A stretch of 64,000 nucleotides of DNA from Urophycis tenuis. Lineage: Eukaryota > Chordata > Actinopteri > Gadiformes > Phycidae. Made by a program: the position numbers and the translations under genes. Location of the stretch: contig JAXIVH010000002.1 in the NCBI GenBank assembly GCA_036785325.1, positions 6,504,590-6,568,589 on the forward strand, read 5' to 3'. How positions within the stretch are numbered: position 1 is the first letter of the stretch; each line of letters begins with the position of its first letter. Under the pieces are notes generated by a model that did not search any database, had not been told where the DNA came from, and saw nothing but the letters and a program-made list of their open reading frames with translations. Below, piece by piece: positions 43,692 to 58,020 of the stretch.

Positions 43692-45642
43692 GGAGTGTGT
43701 GTACGTGTGTGCGTGTGTGCGTGTGTGTGTGTGTGTGTGAGTGCGTGTGTGTGTGTGTGTGTGTGTGTGCGTGTGTGTGTCTCTGTGTAGGGTGGGGGGG
43801 GGGGGGCGCAGGCGTTATCAACACAATCTTACTGTGTGACTGGACCTGCCTTTTGGAGCGCTTACATGAAAACAAACCCCAGATGTTAAAAGAAAAAAAA
43901 ATGGAAAAAAGGAAAACGGGTTTTCTGTGTTTTTTTATTTTATTTTAAATGTTTGCCTTCTGGCTCTTGGTATTTATGTTATTCAGTCTTTTTTCAAAAA
44001 ATATATATCTATAATTTCAGTTTGTCGTTTAGCGTAACACCTTCTATACTATAGATTTGATCAGTTTATTTCTGAGTGTGGCTACCAAAGCGATTTTCCG
44101 TCACTATGCAAAAATCAACAAATATAATTGATTTGATATGAATTGTAATGTATTGGTTCAGGTGGGATTCCATCTGATACGTTATGTTAATGACCTCTCT
44201 GGGCTTTGAGTGGAAGTGCGGTGAACTTAGAGACTTGCTTGGTGAGTGATTAGCAATAATATTTTGTACGTTTCCATGTTGAATATTAGATATTTCTTTC
44301 CTTTTTACTGGGTGCTGATACCAAAGATTTTTTGTTGGACTGGTTCCTAAATCTTAAGTTAACAAAATGGAGAGACGGGGCGAACGATGGGAGCAGTATA
44401 GCCAACGTGGAGTTTGAAGAACCTTCTGTTTCTTCTTCCTAACTCTTATGAAAGCCATGAAGAAAGAGCTGTTTATATATCTGTATATATCTATATATAT
44501 ATATATATATAGAGATATATATATATATATCATTTATATAGTTTCCTAATGCTTAATGTAAGATGCCTGACCAAAAGAAAAAGACTTAAGTCTGTATCAC
44601 TGAAAAGTGAATGATTAGAAGTACATGGGTTGTTTTTCCATCAACTCTCCTATGTTGATGGCAATCCTTCCTGGATAAAAGGATGTGTGTCATCGAGTCT
44701 TCCAATGCACTCCACCTTATGTTTCCTTATTTGCAAAAAAACAAAAAATGAATTAGGCGGCTCACTCCTTTACTGTATTTATTTATTTATTGTTATTTAT
44801 TGTGACTTTACTATTAAGAGTCGTCAGGAGGACTAGTCCAGGGCTGTCGATGGTGTTCCCTCCTTCCATGATCAGCCATCCTGCGTGACTCAAGTCCCTT
44901 TAGTCTTACAACAAATAAGTAACTTTGTGCTTTTGGAAATTAGGTTTTTAAATGTTATTTTCATTTTTATTTAATTTCATATTATTTGTCATCCACCATA
45001 TACCAAAATGTCCTTTTGGGGCTATGTGTCTTCTGTTGGCTATTCGTTCTCTCATGCATTTTGTTTGCACATGGAATCCCTGAAGCGATCCTGGAATGGA
45101 GCACATTCCATATTCCTGGGGGATAGAGAAGGGACCTTAGGACACAGAGGCAAGGGAAGTGCAGACAAAACTTCTTCCTGTCTGGCGAGAGCCTGTAGAG
45201 CTTTGCTGCGTCCGATTCGATGAACTATACTTTGAATTCAACCAATGGAGAGAGAGAGAGAGATTCTTCAATTCCGGACTGCTCTTGTAGTTGAGGGCCA
45301 ACGCCCAGCCGCCTAATAAGCCAATAATGCTTATGTTTGGTTTTCCCCACCCCCCGCCTCCCCCCCCTCCCCCCCCCTCCCACCCTCCCCCCAAATTACC
45401 AAGAGACCAGTGTCCACCCTATGATTTGCATTACTATAATCAATATTTTATTTTCTTCTCACTTCTCTTTAGACCCATGTAGCCAAACTCTGCTGTAGCA
45501 GTAGCGCTGTCAAAGGGCTTGAGTGCACTGTCCCCCTCCTTGCTCTGTAGACAACGGCTACGTTCAGATTCATTTGCACTATTTGAGATTTGAGAAGCTT
45601 TTTTTGGACCTTCCATCCTTTTCATTCCATTAAATGCGCGCG

Positions 45643-45678
<36 letters not shown>

Positions 45679-45903
45679 TGTATACACTCACACACACACA
45701 CAGTATGTTTAATATTATAAGAGACATAGAAGAAATATCAATCCAGAAATTACTGAGTATCAGATACTTTCTACAGCTTAGTGGTACAGAGCAATATTTA
45801 AATATCGATTGTATATAGGGATGACGTTGCCTTGGATTTTGTTTGTGTTGTTACTATTCTCAGGTAATCTTGAGCAATGCACTAAGTGATCACACAAAAT
45901 AAA
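43692..45903 (+). other. Probable zbtb7b 3' UTR
   Basis: It begins with a (TG)n array (43696-43790) and a G run. It is otherwise A/T-rich, with (TA)n at 44484-44532, a C-rich tract at about 45346-45382 and a CA array at about 45644-45704. AATAAA at 45898-45903 is the candidate poly(A) signal; the length of the transcript is inferred. Confidence 0.4.
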
Positions 45904-46974
45904 ATGGGAAGAAATTATATTTGCGCTCTATTAACCTTCTTTAAATAGGTAGGACCGATAGCCTCACAAATTTTGTACGATGTAGCCTACCGTGGGTGGT
46001 TTAAAAAACAAAAAAAACAAAAAGGAATGCTCTAGTGATGGAGGGGCACACCTCCACGCCATACTACTTGTGATGAGGTACTGTAGACGGAGACGGTTGG
46101 TACGAGCGTTGAAAGCTGTGTGAATGAACGAGGGTGAACACAAGAGCCCCCGCTGTGAAGTGTGTGTTTTCTATGTGAGCTATTTGTTTTCTTGGCTTCG
46201 GTGAAGGGAACGGGGTCTGAACTCCGCTATCAGGGACACATTGTTTTGTTTTTGTTTTTTTGTTTTTCAGTTTTAGTTTTAAAAAGCTTTTCAGAGATGT
46301 TCATTTTCCATAATGTTTCCGATAGTGTAAAGAAACAAATAAACAAATCTATATCTTCCATTGGTGTGTGTGGTGTGTGGTTTTGGGCCTTAAGCCTACC
46401 AAATGGGCCCTGCTGGTCACGGCCTATTTCGCTTTAGACCATATTTTTACATGAAGCGCGTCAACAGTTTTATAAACATAGATGTACAGTGCGCCTCCAC
46501 CAAAGTGAAGTTGGAGAACGTTAAAAAGTCATTAGAGGTTCATTTAACAGCCGGGTTCACACGGCTCTCGTGCTCAATTATTATAGTGGAGACCGTACGC
46601 GAGACTTCACCTGAAGCACGCGCAGTAAGCAGGACATTACGCACATAGTTAGCCTAATCCTATTAGTTGAACTAAGCTTAAACTCCCAGGGACGGTGTTC
46701 GTTTTAGTATTAACGTATTATTTATATTTGGTTCAACGAAGGCTTTTTGGGGAGTAAACTTCCGAAGGTCTAAGTGTTTTTGGTGTACCTTGGGAAACAT
46801 CTCTTGCGAGGTAGGATACGCCGGTTGCGTAGTCAAATCGGCTGCGTCTAAGCGGCAGCCTTTTTTTTGGGGGGGGGGGGGGGTGCTGACACTTTAACGG
46901 CAGGGCTAAACGTGGTTGTATTCAGATGGAATTGTGCTGTTTTGTTTCACTTATATATTTGTACGACTTGTACC
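45904..46974. other. Intergenic region and ndufv1 promoter region
   Basis: No coding frame recognised. A T9/G14 run lies at about 46861-46882, about 90 bases before the first ndufv1 ATG. I see no clear TATA box, as expected for a housekeeping gene. Confidence 0.4.
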
Positions 46975-49900
46975 ATGACCGTAGTTACCCCCTCCTCGGT
47001 GATGCTGCTCCGTCCGTTGGTCGTGAAGGCGTGTTCGCGTACGGTCGCGGCTGCACCGCGCCAGGCCCGATGCTACAGCGCTGCTGCCCAGACTCAGGTA
47101 GCTGCTGCCTGTACAGTGGGGATGGAAACCCCTGTGTCAGCACACACACACAATAGCGCTTTTATACCGTCCTATGTACGTGGTCTTGGTTAAATGTCGT
47201 TACGTTGAGTTTAAATTGTGTCATGTGGCAATTGACCAAATTTAAGATGGTCCTCTCGTTTCCGTAGGCTACTTACGCTTTTGTAATTCTTTTGTAATTC
47301 ATGTTCAGGTCAAGCACCAAAAGACTACATTTGGGCCCTTGAGTGATCAAGATAGGATTTTCACCAATTTATTTGGTCGTCACGACTGGAGGTGAGTATC
47401 AACGTTCCTGGTGGGTAGAGACGACATCTACGTCAATTCAAAGTACAATTACTTTGTAATAATTTCATAAAAAGGGCTCAATTGAAAGTAAAAAATTTCC
47501 ATTTGAGAAATGAAAAGTTAAACGTAACTGATTAACAAATTACTCAGCGCAGCCTAGTCACATTCCATTTTTACATTTTTTGGGCGGGCCAGTGGAAAAT
47601 GATGAATAAACAGCTGATACGACTTTTTTTTTTATTTATTATTAAGTAGAGCAGGTTAATCAAACAAATAAGGACAGCTTATACAGTTGAGATATGAACA
47701 CTCTCCATCTCTTCCTCACCCCTCCCTTTTCCTCTGTAGTGTGTCCACTGCAAACAAAATAAATCAAATCCAATTCAATAAATAAGAGAACATAAACAGT
47801 AGCAATGTAACGTGTGCACCTCTCCCATACCCTACATGTCGGCACGCAGTCGAGGATCTCTCTGTCTCTCTCTCCCTGAAAGGCTGAAGGGAGCCCTCCA
47901 GCGAGGCGACTGGTACAAAACCAAGGAGATCCTGCTGAAGGGCTCGGACTGGATCCTGAGTGAGGTGAAGACCTCTGGGCTGAGGGGCAGAGGAGGCGCC
48001 GGCTTCCCCACCGGCATGAAGTGGAGCTTCATGAACAAACCTGCCGACGGCAGGTAACGGAGGACGACACCACAGTGCGCCGCGTTGAGTGACGCGCCAA
48101 CACAGACACACACACACACACACAGATGTGTGTGACGTGTGTCGCCTTCAATCCCAGGCCCAAGTACCTGGTGGTGAACGCTGACGAGGGGGAGCCGGGG
48201 ACCTGCAAGGACCGGGAGATCATGCGGCATGACCCCCACAAGCTGGTAGAGGGCTGCCTGGTGGCCGGGCGGGCCATGGGGGCCCGGGCCGCCTACATCT
48301 ACATCAGAGGAGAGTTTTACCACGAAGCCTCCAATCTACAGGTAGTGCAGGCCAATAGGCCTACACGGTTTTTACCCAAGCAAAGGACTTGATTTGTCAT
48401 TGGGATTCAACAACATGTGGGCTTTCGATTCAAGTGTACTTTTTATAATACAAGGGCTTTTAAGGTTGTTATCTGTTGTCAATGTGTGCATACGTGGGAC
48501 TCTGATTCACCCCTTTAAAGCACATCTCATGTCACCGGATATTGTGCCCACATGGTAAATATTCCTCAACACAGTGTTAATTCCATACGGGCTTACAGTA
48601 GCCTACTTATTGAAGATGTGCTGGTTATTATATGCCGGCTATTATTCTGTCATACTAGAATGCATCGTATCATAATACATGCGTAGCTTCGAGGTCTGTG
48701 GTGAAGAGTCGCGGCGCGTGTCTCACTGCCGGTCCCCTCTCTTCACACAGGTAGCCATCAGCGAGGCGTACGGGGCCGGCCTGCTGGGTAGGAACGCCTG
48801 CGGCTCCGGGTACGACTTTGACGTGTTTGTGATGCGCGGCGCGGGGGCCTACATCTGTGGGGAGGAGACGGCCCTGATCGAGTCCCTGGAAGGGAAGCAG
48901 GGGAAACCGCGCCTCAAACCGCCGTTCCCCGCAGACGTGGGTGAGTTCTGGAGTCCCTCTGGGCGTAACACCTCCTGTAATTGGTTTTGATGTTTGCTTT
49001 TTTGTTGTTTTTTTTTTTTTTGCTGCAGATAACAGGAATTCGTTCACAATGCAAACACATCGGTGATAATTATTTATCGTACACAAAACAGTCTTGTTGT
49101 GAATTGTTGTAGCTATGCGGTTCATGTGTTCATGCGTTCATGTGTTTACCAACCACCGCCTTGGCCGCTGCTTTTAGGGGTGTTTGGGTGCCCGACGACA
49201 GTTGCCAACGTGGAGACGGTTGCCGTGGCGCCGACTATCTGTCGCCGTGGTGGCGTTTGGTTCGCGGGTTTCGGGAGGGAGAGGAACTCGGGAACTAAGC
49301 TGTTCAACATCTCCGGTCATGTGAACACGCCGTGCACGGTGGAGGAGGAAATGTCAATTCCTCTGAGGGAGCTCATAGACAGACACGCAGGTGTGTGTGT
49401 GTGCGTGTGTGTAGCTGTGTGTGTGTGCGTGTGCGTGTGTCAGTGTGTGTGTGTGCATGCGTGTGTGTGTGTGCGTGTATGTGTGTGGGTGTGTGTGTGT
49501 AATATGTGCTTAGACTGGTGTTTTGTATTGTTGGTTAACATATCAATCGCTGACCTCTTCCCTCGCTGTGATTGGCTGCAGGAGGGGTGAGGGGCGGCTG
49601 GAACAACCTGCTGGGGGTCATTCCAGGGGGCTCCTCCACTCCCATTATCCCCCGCCACGTTTGTGACGACGTGTTAATGGATTTTGATGACCTTGTTCGT
49701 GCAGAAACCGCCCTGGGCACAGCGGCCATCATCGTCATGGATAAATCTGTACCTACTGAGTCCAACCTTTATTCCTACTTATATCAAAGAGATTGCTATG
49801 TTATTGGAATATGCAACTGTCCAGCAACATCAAATGTGTGTTTTTTTCTCCATTAGACTGACGTGATCCGGGCCATTGCCCGGTTGGTGGAGTTCTACAA

Positions 49901-50994
49901 ACATGAAAGTTGTGGCCAGTGCACCCCCTGTAGGGAGGGTAAGGAATTTCCATTCATAATGTAGATTTTTAACAACACTAATCCAGACGTTGGGTAGAAT
50001 ATCACACACAGATTCTACAATTCATGGTTCAAATTAGTGCCAACAAATGTGATGTCACTCAGGAATACTTTGGGTTGCAAGTAACATCATATTTCACTAA
50101 TTTATAAATAGCAACACAATTACGCCATTTTGCCAGAATTCTGTATTCATCCCTCAGGTTGTTGTTCTTTTTAAGTTTGGTTGCTCATTAATAATTGAAC
50201 TATTTCTACTACTAAACAGGCATACTAAGGCTATACTGTACACAATGATCCACCAAAGAAGCTTCAAGCCAACAAACTGAATGGTTTGGTCTTTGCTTCC
50301 TCTGTCTGGGCCTGAAGGAGTCGACTGGATGGACAGGATGATGTGGAGGTTTGTGCGGGGCGAGGCGGCGGTGTCAGAAATAGATATGATCTGGGAGCTG
50401 AGCAAGCAGATCGAGGGACATACCATCTGCGCCCTGGGGGACGGGGCTGCCTGGCCTGTACAGGTGACTCCTGCCGAAACCACACCACCACCACTACCAC
50501 CCCCACCTATAGACAGGTTACTTGGTACAGCCACGTAGGACTAGTGAATATGAACTTTGGTTTTTGGGCTCTTTCTCATGGGCTCCAACTGTGAATTGCC
50601 TTACTATAGTTGAGCTCCTAGGACCGAGTCATGCTGTCCTGAATGGGGGCAGGGGTAATCACCTCATTGGGGTCATCAGGTCGGCACCCTCTGCCATAAA
50701 TGCTTCAATTGATTTCAGTGTGACATTAACAAAAGTGTTGTCTAAATACATGAATCACCGCAGCTTACTCTATATGCTGCAACTGACGCCTAACCTACAG
50801 AGTGAAATGTAATGGTAGGCATCATGCATAGACAACACCATTATATTGAGTATGATGGTGTGATGTAATGGTATATATGGTACTTGTTTCTTCTACAGGG
50901 CCTGATTCGCCATTTCCGCCCAGTGATGGAGAGCCGCATTGCAGAGTACAACTCAAGAAACCCTCCCAGAGAACCATCGACCGAGATGGTCTGA
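46975..50994 (+). CDS. ndufv1: NADH:ubiquinone oxidoreductase core subunit V1 (complex I 51-kDa subunit), complete
   Basis: Matrix-arm subunit of mitochondrial complex I that binds NADH, FMN and the N3 iron-sulphur cluster. Ten coding exons: 46975-47097, 47309-47391, 47883-48053, 48158-48341, 48751-48940, 49178-49390, 49582-49748, 49857-49938, 50318-50463, 50899-50994; 484 residues, all phases consistent. The first exon encodes an Arg/Ala-rich presequence ending ARCYSAAAQTQ. The mature part shows RGRGGAGFPTG (FMN loop, residues 103-113), VVNADEGEPGTCKDRE, GAGAYICGEETAL, and the 4Fe-4S ligands CGQCTPC (Cys396, 399, 402) with Cys442 in HTICALGDG. All catalytic residues I know are present. A second in-frame ATG at 47002 is an alternative start. 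The C-terminus ends NPPREPSTEMV, unlike the mammalian one. The gene converges with khdc4. Confidence 0.96.
49391..49502. repeat. TG-rich array at the donor of ndufv1 exon 6
   Basis: The donor GTGTGT at 49391 is itself the first unit of a degenerate TG array of about 110 bases, so the splice site is embedded in microsatellite sequence. Confidence 0.85.
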
Positions 50995-51270
50995 CTCTTG
51001 CACTGCATTATACTGTAAGGCTGGACCTCAGCTATACGCTGGGGAATATCACCATAGTTTTTATCTATCTCCAATATCATCTTATAAACAGGATGCCTAG
51101 TGTGCCCTGTTGAATGTACACATATCTGAAGGAGTGGTTGAGCCATCATGGCACATTCTTTGTCATATTGGCAGTAAGTTAGTATATAGGATAGATGTAC
51201 GAGTAAAGTATTGCATGTATGGTGCCTGCGTTTTGTGACATCCAGGGATACACGACAAAAAATACACGGC

Positions 51271-51287
51271 AATAAATAACATTTATT
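51271..51287. terminator. Back-to-back poly(A) signals of ndufv1 (+) and khdc4 (-)
   Basis: AATAAA on the plus strand at 51271-51276 and TTTATT at 51282-51287, which is AATAAA on the minus strand, six bases apart. They would give 3' UTRs of about 280 bases for ndufv1 and 540 bases for khdc4, meeting or overlapping at this point. Confidence 0.6.
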
Positions 51288-51827
51288 TCACAAAGTCATG
51301 AAACAAAGTGAATTGGTCTATCACGTGAGGTTCAGTTTAGTTTGTACAAAAAAGCATCAAGGAATGGCAAACGGAGATTTTAACCCCGGAAACTTTAAAA
51401 GGGGAAAGTAGAAAGAGGGAAATAGAAAGATGTAATTTGTGACATCATTACCTGTTAATTGTTTTTAAAAAGACTATCTTTTTACTTCCGCCTGGGGCAT
51501 CATTCCACACGTAAAGGTGTAGTATTGCTGATCTATCCATTGATGATCCAGCAAAGTAGTTTACCAAAATGTATTTAAAGATTTCAAATGTCTCTTTGCA
51601 CATTGCATTTCCAACCTATAGCGGAGAACTACTTACAAAAAACAAAAACAAAAAAACACCAGCAAGTCTTTTGACCCCAGTGCAGAACCCGTTTCCAATG
51701 TGGTCGTGAGCACGTTTCAAAGGCCAACCACAAGGGTTTGGGGTTCACCGTGGAAGGACGGGGGCCGTGCAAATGCATTTGGCGCCTTCAGGGCTTTGTG
51801 CCGGGCCTCATTCAACCTAATTCAAAC

Positions 51828-54800
51828 TCAAGGTGCCATCCAGAAGGGCATGGGCTGCTGCTGCTGCTGCTGCTGTGTCTGTGCTTTGGCACGCGGGCCT
51901 GGAGGAGGGAGGCCGCGGTGCCCCTGCGTCCAGCTGGAGGACGTAGGGGGAAGCGGCCCGGGGTTACCTGTCCCCAGAGCCCGCGGGGCAGAGTGGTGGT
52001 CGTCCTCCTCTTCGTCCGAGGAGTCCCCGGTGTACGCCACCAGGCCCGTCTTCAGTCGCTTCAAAGAGGGCTCTGAAATAGGAGAGGTCAGGGCAGGGAG
52101 GGGGGGGGGGGGGGGGGTTGGACGGAGGAACCATACGTTGCGAGACAGAGAGAGACACAGGGAGAGAAAAACAACCGTCCATAGTAACATTTGTTACATA
52201 CAAGACAAGTTAATGTATTAACAGTTCCGGGGGGAAATAAAATGGGTCATTAGATTTGATTGTTTGGGTCAGCAGAGGCAGGGCATTGGTCGAGAGCAGC
52301 CATTGGTTGGTGGGGACCGACAGCCCAATCAAATGGTAGGGTAGCGTCACAGCAGATGTCATGCCCCACCCCCAGCGGTACATGGAAGAGAAGAAAAACA
52401 CAGAGGAAAAGAGAAAACACAAAAACAAAGAGACATTCTCGTTAGTGATGAGAACACCAGGACTGGACTCCAGACGAAACTCCCGACTGATGATGTCATC
52501 AGAAAGGGACTGAGGTGGGTAGGGATAGCTTGGTGGTGGTTGGAGGGGAAAGTCCAACCAATGCCTTCATCCCTGAGCCTAAGAAAGGGGTCAACTTATT
52601 GGATACCATTTTCAATGGCCGTGTTCACGCTCCCACCGCCATTCAGGGCCCGGCAATGGCACCCATCTAGAACTGCCAGCACTGATTGAGATTCAAATCT
52701 TAGCCACCCATCTTCCTTCCCAATACACCAGAATAAACGACCAATAATTAAATGCTGTCTTTTCTATGGCTGTGTGCCATTTGCTACACAGCACTTAAAG
52801 AGAACAGAGCAATCAAGTAGAGTCTGAGAAACACCTGCGACAACACCTATCTTCCGGTTTTAAAAAATATTTTGCAAAGCTACCTGGGTTCATTTACAGC
52901 ACTATGAAAAAAACAGCACTATGTCCACCTCCGGACATATCGTAGTTTTTAGCCTTTTCCTTCCAGAACATACATGCTGAGAGGTTAAGATGGGGTATTT
53001 GAATAAGCCAAAAGAATAAGCTATGGATTTGAGTCAGGGATTTGGCTGTCCATGGGGGTAATGCCCTTACCCAGAGGGCCTTGCAGTGCCCTCATCTCCT
53101 CCATCTTGGGTCTCACTCCTCCGTTCAAAGACATGGGTGGTGGGGCCATTAGCTGCCGACTGGAGAACAGACAGAGAGAGAAGAGTGAGCATGAGCAAAA
53201 TGTATACTTTTATTGGCAGAATGTGTGATTCATTGAGTTTGGTCAAAAAGGCCTCTGGAGTCCCAGCTAGTTGCATTGATGTGGGGACAAATGTCGCCTA
53301 TACCTGTCCCTCTCAATTGGTGTGCTGGAGGAACTCTGTGACGGGGGTCCTGAGGTCTCCGGGCTGCCCACTGGGAAGCCTGCACCTAAATTAGTCATAT
53401 GAATGGGTCCATGCTATGAGCAGAAAGACACACAGGCACGATTAGCAGATATTCTCTACCAGCCCCTAAAAAAAACATCTGCTCTTTCTGATCATGTTAT
53501 GACCTTTTATACGTATTCATGTATAGATGTACACTTTTTCTGCCACTAGAGTGAATTTCAATATAAAGAATATACATTTTAGGGATGCACAAAAACCGAT
53601 ACTTCACTAGCACGCCGAGGGCTACATTCTGAGAAGGTGACGGTAGGTACTGTAGGTTAAATGGCAGGAGAAGGCACCTAGCAGCATGGAACAACAACAG
53701 CAAGAACACTTCGAAACCGGCGCAGTAATTAAGCACACGGCTGGTGTTTTTTAGGTGCGTGTCCTGCGACTGTGCGTAACAAACCGAAAGGACACAGTCA
53801 ACTCTACATTTTGCCTGGTAATGCTACATTGTGAACAACAAAGCCGTGTTGAAATCGCCAGGAGGACTGGGTAGCTGTCAGAAGCCAGAGGACTGCGGTG
53901 TGTGTGAGCCACGCAGAGGTTCCACCGAGATACACTGATGTGTTTAAGCTCTACTCACTACAGATTTGTATTGGGTGAGGGTTAATGAGATTGTTTGGAT
54001 GGGAAATATGTTGATGTTTTCCAAGCAATAAAATATAGATAGATATTAGAGAGGGAATTAAGACCAGCTTCCTAACACTAGCTCTAAGCCACCTAATGCC
54101 AAGGTTTTTTTTAAATCAAATGAAAAATACAATCATTTATTAGAATCATTTGAATGGCTGACCCACTCAATTTCCCTGGGATCTGTGGGTTGATTTTTTA
54201 TATCCATGGTATAGAATTGTGTAATGAGAATCGTGGAATTTCACTTATTGGTATCGACTTGCCTAAACACTCACACACATATATATGTACACAGACAAAT
54301 TTTCCAAAAATATTGCCATTAGAAAAAAAAAAAAAGATGCGTTTGTTGTTTGTAGATATAAAAATAAGAATATATTTAGATCAGTAATAAAACATTCACA
54401 CACACACACACAACAGAAATATGATGATGCAACCAGATAAAGGGCAAATCCCCCAGCAGTCATGTGTAGAACAGTACAGCTGTGGGGAAAAGCAAGGACG
54501 CCTGGCCAGGCAGAAAGGGAAGGCAGAGTGAGGCCTGGAGAGAGAGGGGGAGAGAGAGAGAGAGAGAGAGAGAGACGGTGATCACCTGGTAGCCCAGGAG
54601 CCCGCTGTCCCGCTCGTCCGGCACCTCCTCTGTGAAGCGCCTCTTCTGCGGCGGGTTGGCTGGCGGCGGTGGCAGCGCGGTGGGCGGGGCCTTGGGGAGG
54701 GAGGGCACCACGGGGGAGAAGGGGGGGACGGGAGCCACGGCCTGCAGCGGAGGAGGAGGGGCAAGGGACAAACGTCAGCCCGCCTCTGAATGGCACGTCC

Positions 54801-57800
54801 ATGCGATTTAGTAAGTACAGGTGTCGATTTTATATATTTGGCCGTTCAAAGGAGATTATTGCTTGAATGGTAGTACTCTCCAAATAATTGTGTGATTTGC
54901 GTCAGTCGTCTTGTGTTAGGCATACCATGATTATCACAGTGTAAGGTATTTAGTGCAGCAGTCCAGCTTTATTGTGTTACCTTGTTAGGATATACATTAT
55001 TTTCTTTTTGATGTATTTTTGTATTATATTGTGCTGTGTACGTTTTCTGTGGTGCAGGACACCTACTTCACGTAAATAAAATAACAATTTCCATGGAAAT
55101 GTGAGTGCAATATGTAATGTAAAACCTTGTACTGTTGAAATGCGCATCTACATCTGATACACAACAGCATTCAGTTAAATCGAGTACAGTAAATATTCAG
55201 CATGAATGAAAAACTAGGACTGAAGACGGAAATGAGGATCTAAGGAACATTTCTAGGGTCCACTGCTATACTGACAAAACATCTAAACATTTTGACCACC
55301 ATGCCAGCACAATGCCAAAGAGACTTAATTTTGAGGGCAGTGACTGAGGATAGGAGACAATCACTTTGTTTTGAAGCATGAGTTAAATGTGTTGAGTGAG
55401 TTGTGACCTTTTGTCTGTCTGACCTATTGTGCAATTTTTCTGACCAATTTTGACAAATGGTCCTTTGAAAATGTTAACACATTCAAGAAATGAACCAAAG
55501 CAATTTAGAGAAACTGCAAACACAGGTCGAATCAATAAATTATGAGACTATTACCTGCACTCTAGCTATAATAGCTTTGGTACAATGGTATGCTGGTATA
55601 TCATGAACCCGTGGCTAGGGTTGAGCACCGAAACTCGGTTCCAGTAGGGCACCGGTTCCGACATAAACGATTGTAACGAGATCGAATAAGAACGGAGAGC
55701 CTCAAGAGCGGTGCCTCATTTCGGTGCCTGACTTTTTTTTAACACCCCATGGGGTTGCGGGCGGCGTCAACCTGCGTGACGTCAGTGCAGCTACTCTGCA
55801 CACTTGTTGATCAGATCATCAGAACTGATAGCAGTGAGAGGATCATTGAAGATGCCAAAGGCAAAAAGATCCAAGGTTTGGCTACATTTCACATCCAAGG
55901 ATTCAGACTCTGCAACATGCAAGAGATGCAATAAAGCGATATCGTTAGAGTTGTAACGTTCACGAACGACCCAATATATATATAGGTGTTGCATGAATAA
56001 CATAAGTCAAAGTAGTTTTACACGCATACACACACGCAGTGTTGTGCCTGAACTCGTTCATATTTTGGGCGAACGTGAACTGAACATACTGTATTACTGC
56101 CTGATAAACATTACTGTGACCACGTTCATTCTGGTGTCTGAACGGCACGCTCTCTCAGTTTAACTTCGTTCAATAGGGTGCTAGGATTCTATAGAGCGTT
56201 CCAGGTGAAGACCCGGCTAAAACACGCTGTAAACAGGGCTTAATATGTAGCGCAGGGGTGCCCAATCAGTCGATCGCTGTCTACCAGTCGATTGTGGGCT
56301 GAGTTGCAGTCAGAGTGTGAAACAGCACCAAAATGCGTGCAGTATTGCATGGATGTGGCAATGCGATGGTGCCACAGAGATTTCGTGTTGATAGATAGAT
56401 AGGCAGATAGACAGACAGCAAGTTTTTCCTCATGTTTTTGAGAATACACTGGAGGGGTGAAAGCTGCAATATTGTTTTATTTGATATGACGTATATGCGA
56501 ATTCTTATTTTATATTATTTTAAATTATATTGCTTTATTTTATATTGTGTGTAATTTGGCCCTGGAAACAGAAGGGAATTGTTTTTTGACAGTGAAGTGA
56601 GTGCGTTTTTTTCCGTTTTTTTAAGCACCGCTTCGAGAACCGTTTTAGCACCGGAACCGTTTCAAAAGTACCGAGTAGGCACGTGTATCAGATAAAACCC
56701 AAACGATACCCAACCCTACCCGTGGCTCAGTTAAATGGTTTTAATTTATGCTGATGGTTTTCATTGACACAGAAAGACAGACAGACAGAGAGACAGACAG
56801 ACAGACACACACACACCCTTACCTGTGGCATTGTGGTGGGAACCGGGGGGGCAGGTATACGGGCCGGGGGGAGAGCGTACTGGGGGGGTACCACCGAGGG
56901 TGCTGCCAGGGGGACGGGAGGGGGCACGGTGTACGGAGGCGGGGGCACGGGCCGGGGCGGGGGCACGGGCATGGGGTAGCTGGGCTGGTACCCTGCGGGG
57001 GGATAGTAGGCGGGCTGGGGCGGCAATCCGTTGACTGCTGGTGGCGGCATGTAACCTGGAGGAGGAAGAGACGGGGGGTTGTCAGGAGGGCACCAGCAGT
57101 TATGTGTACACTGTATGACTGTGGTCTTAATGGAAGTCAGGCTCCGTTCAGGTGCCGGAGCTCTTTACCTTGCAGTGGCATCATTGAACTCATTTGGTTC
57201 AGGAAGTTGGAATATTCCGCATGTACCTAGGATTTATAGAAGTAAACAGGCTTGTTGTAAGTTCATTATAGTTTTATTTAGATAGTTGCATCGCTTAATT
57301 GAGCATATAACTTTTAACCTGATGGCACTATTAAATACTAGGACAATAACATTCACTAGTAAATAGTACTTTTATTAGAGTATAATTTTCTAACTGTATA
57401 AGGGCAACTATTACACACTTAAATCTAATTGGTCACTCACTGTTTGAAGCAGGTTCTGACAGAGGGTTTTGGCTGCTGCAAGTCCCTCAGGTTTAGGATG
57501 ACTGTGGACAGACCGTGATGTCATATTTATTCAAACCTCTCTGGAAAGGCAAAACATTCTTTACACTGTGAGTATCTTATATGTCTAAACCACCGGGATC
57601 CTCGACCCTGGCCTCACCTGATGTAGATGTACATGGGCTCAAAGGCCTCCCGTCCAGAGGTGGGCTCCAGGCAGCCCGAGCCCTTCCCCCGGAGGAAGAC
57701 TTTGGCCCCCGTCTCCGCCTGGATGTGCTGCAGGTAGGAGCACCCGGGACCCTCCACCCGCTCCTTCACCGGGAAGCCCTGGATGGCATGCTCCAGGCCC

Positions 57801-57989
57801 ACGAAGAGTTTGTCCTGCACGTAGTGCATCTGAGAGGGAACACCGGCGGTGACACAACAGTGGACGCGGCGGCGAGCAGAGTAGCAGCACATTCTGCACG
57901 GTGAGACATGTTGTGTTTATCTCGTAAACTACCATTTGCATGTGATGCTCCAATCTGAAAAACTAGACAGACTGATCCCACAGATTGTG

Positions 57990-58020
<31 letters not shown>

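Noticed and set aside
42858..43875. Antisense frames opposite zbtb7b exon 2
   Set aside because: Shadow of a G/C-rich zinc-finger exon whose plus frame contains complete C2H2 fingers.
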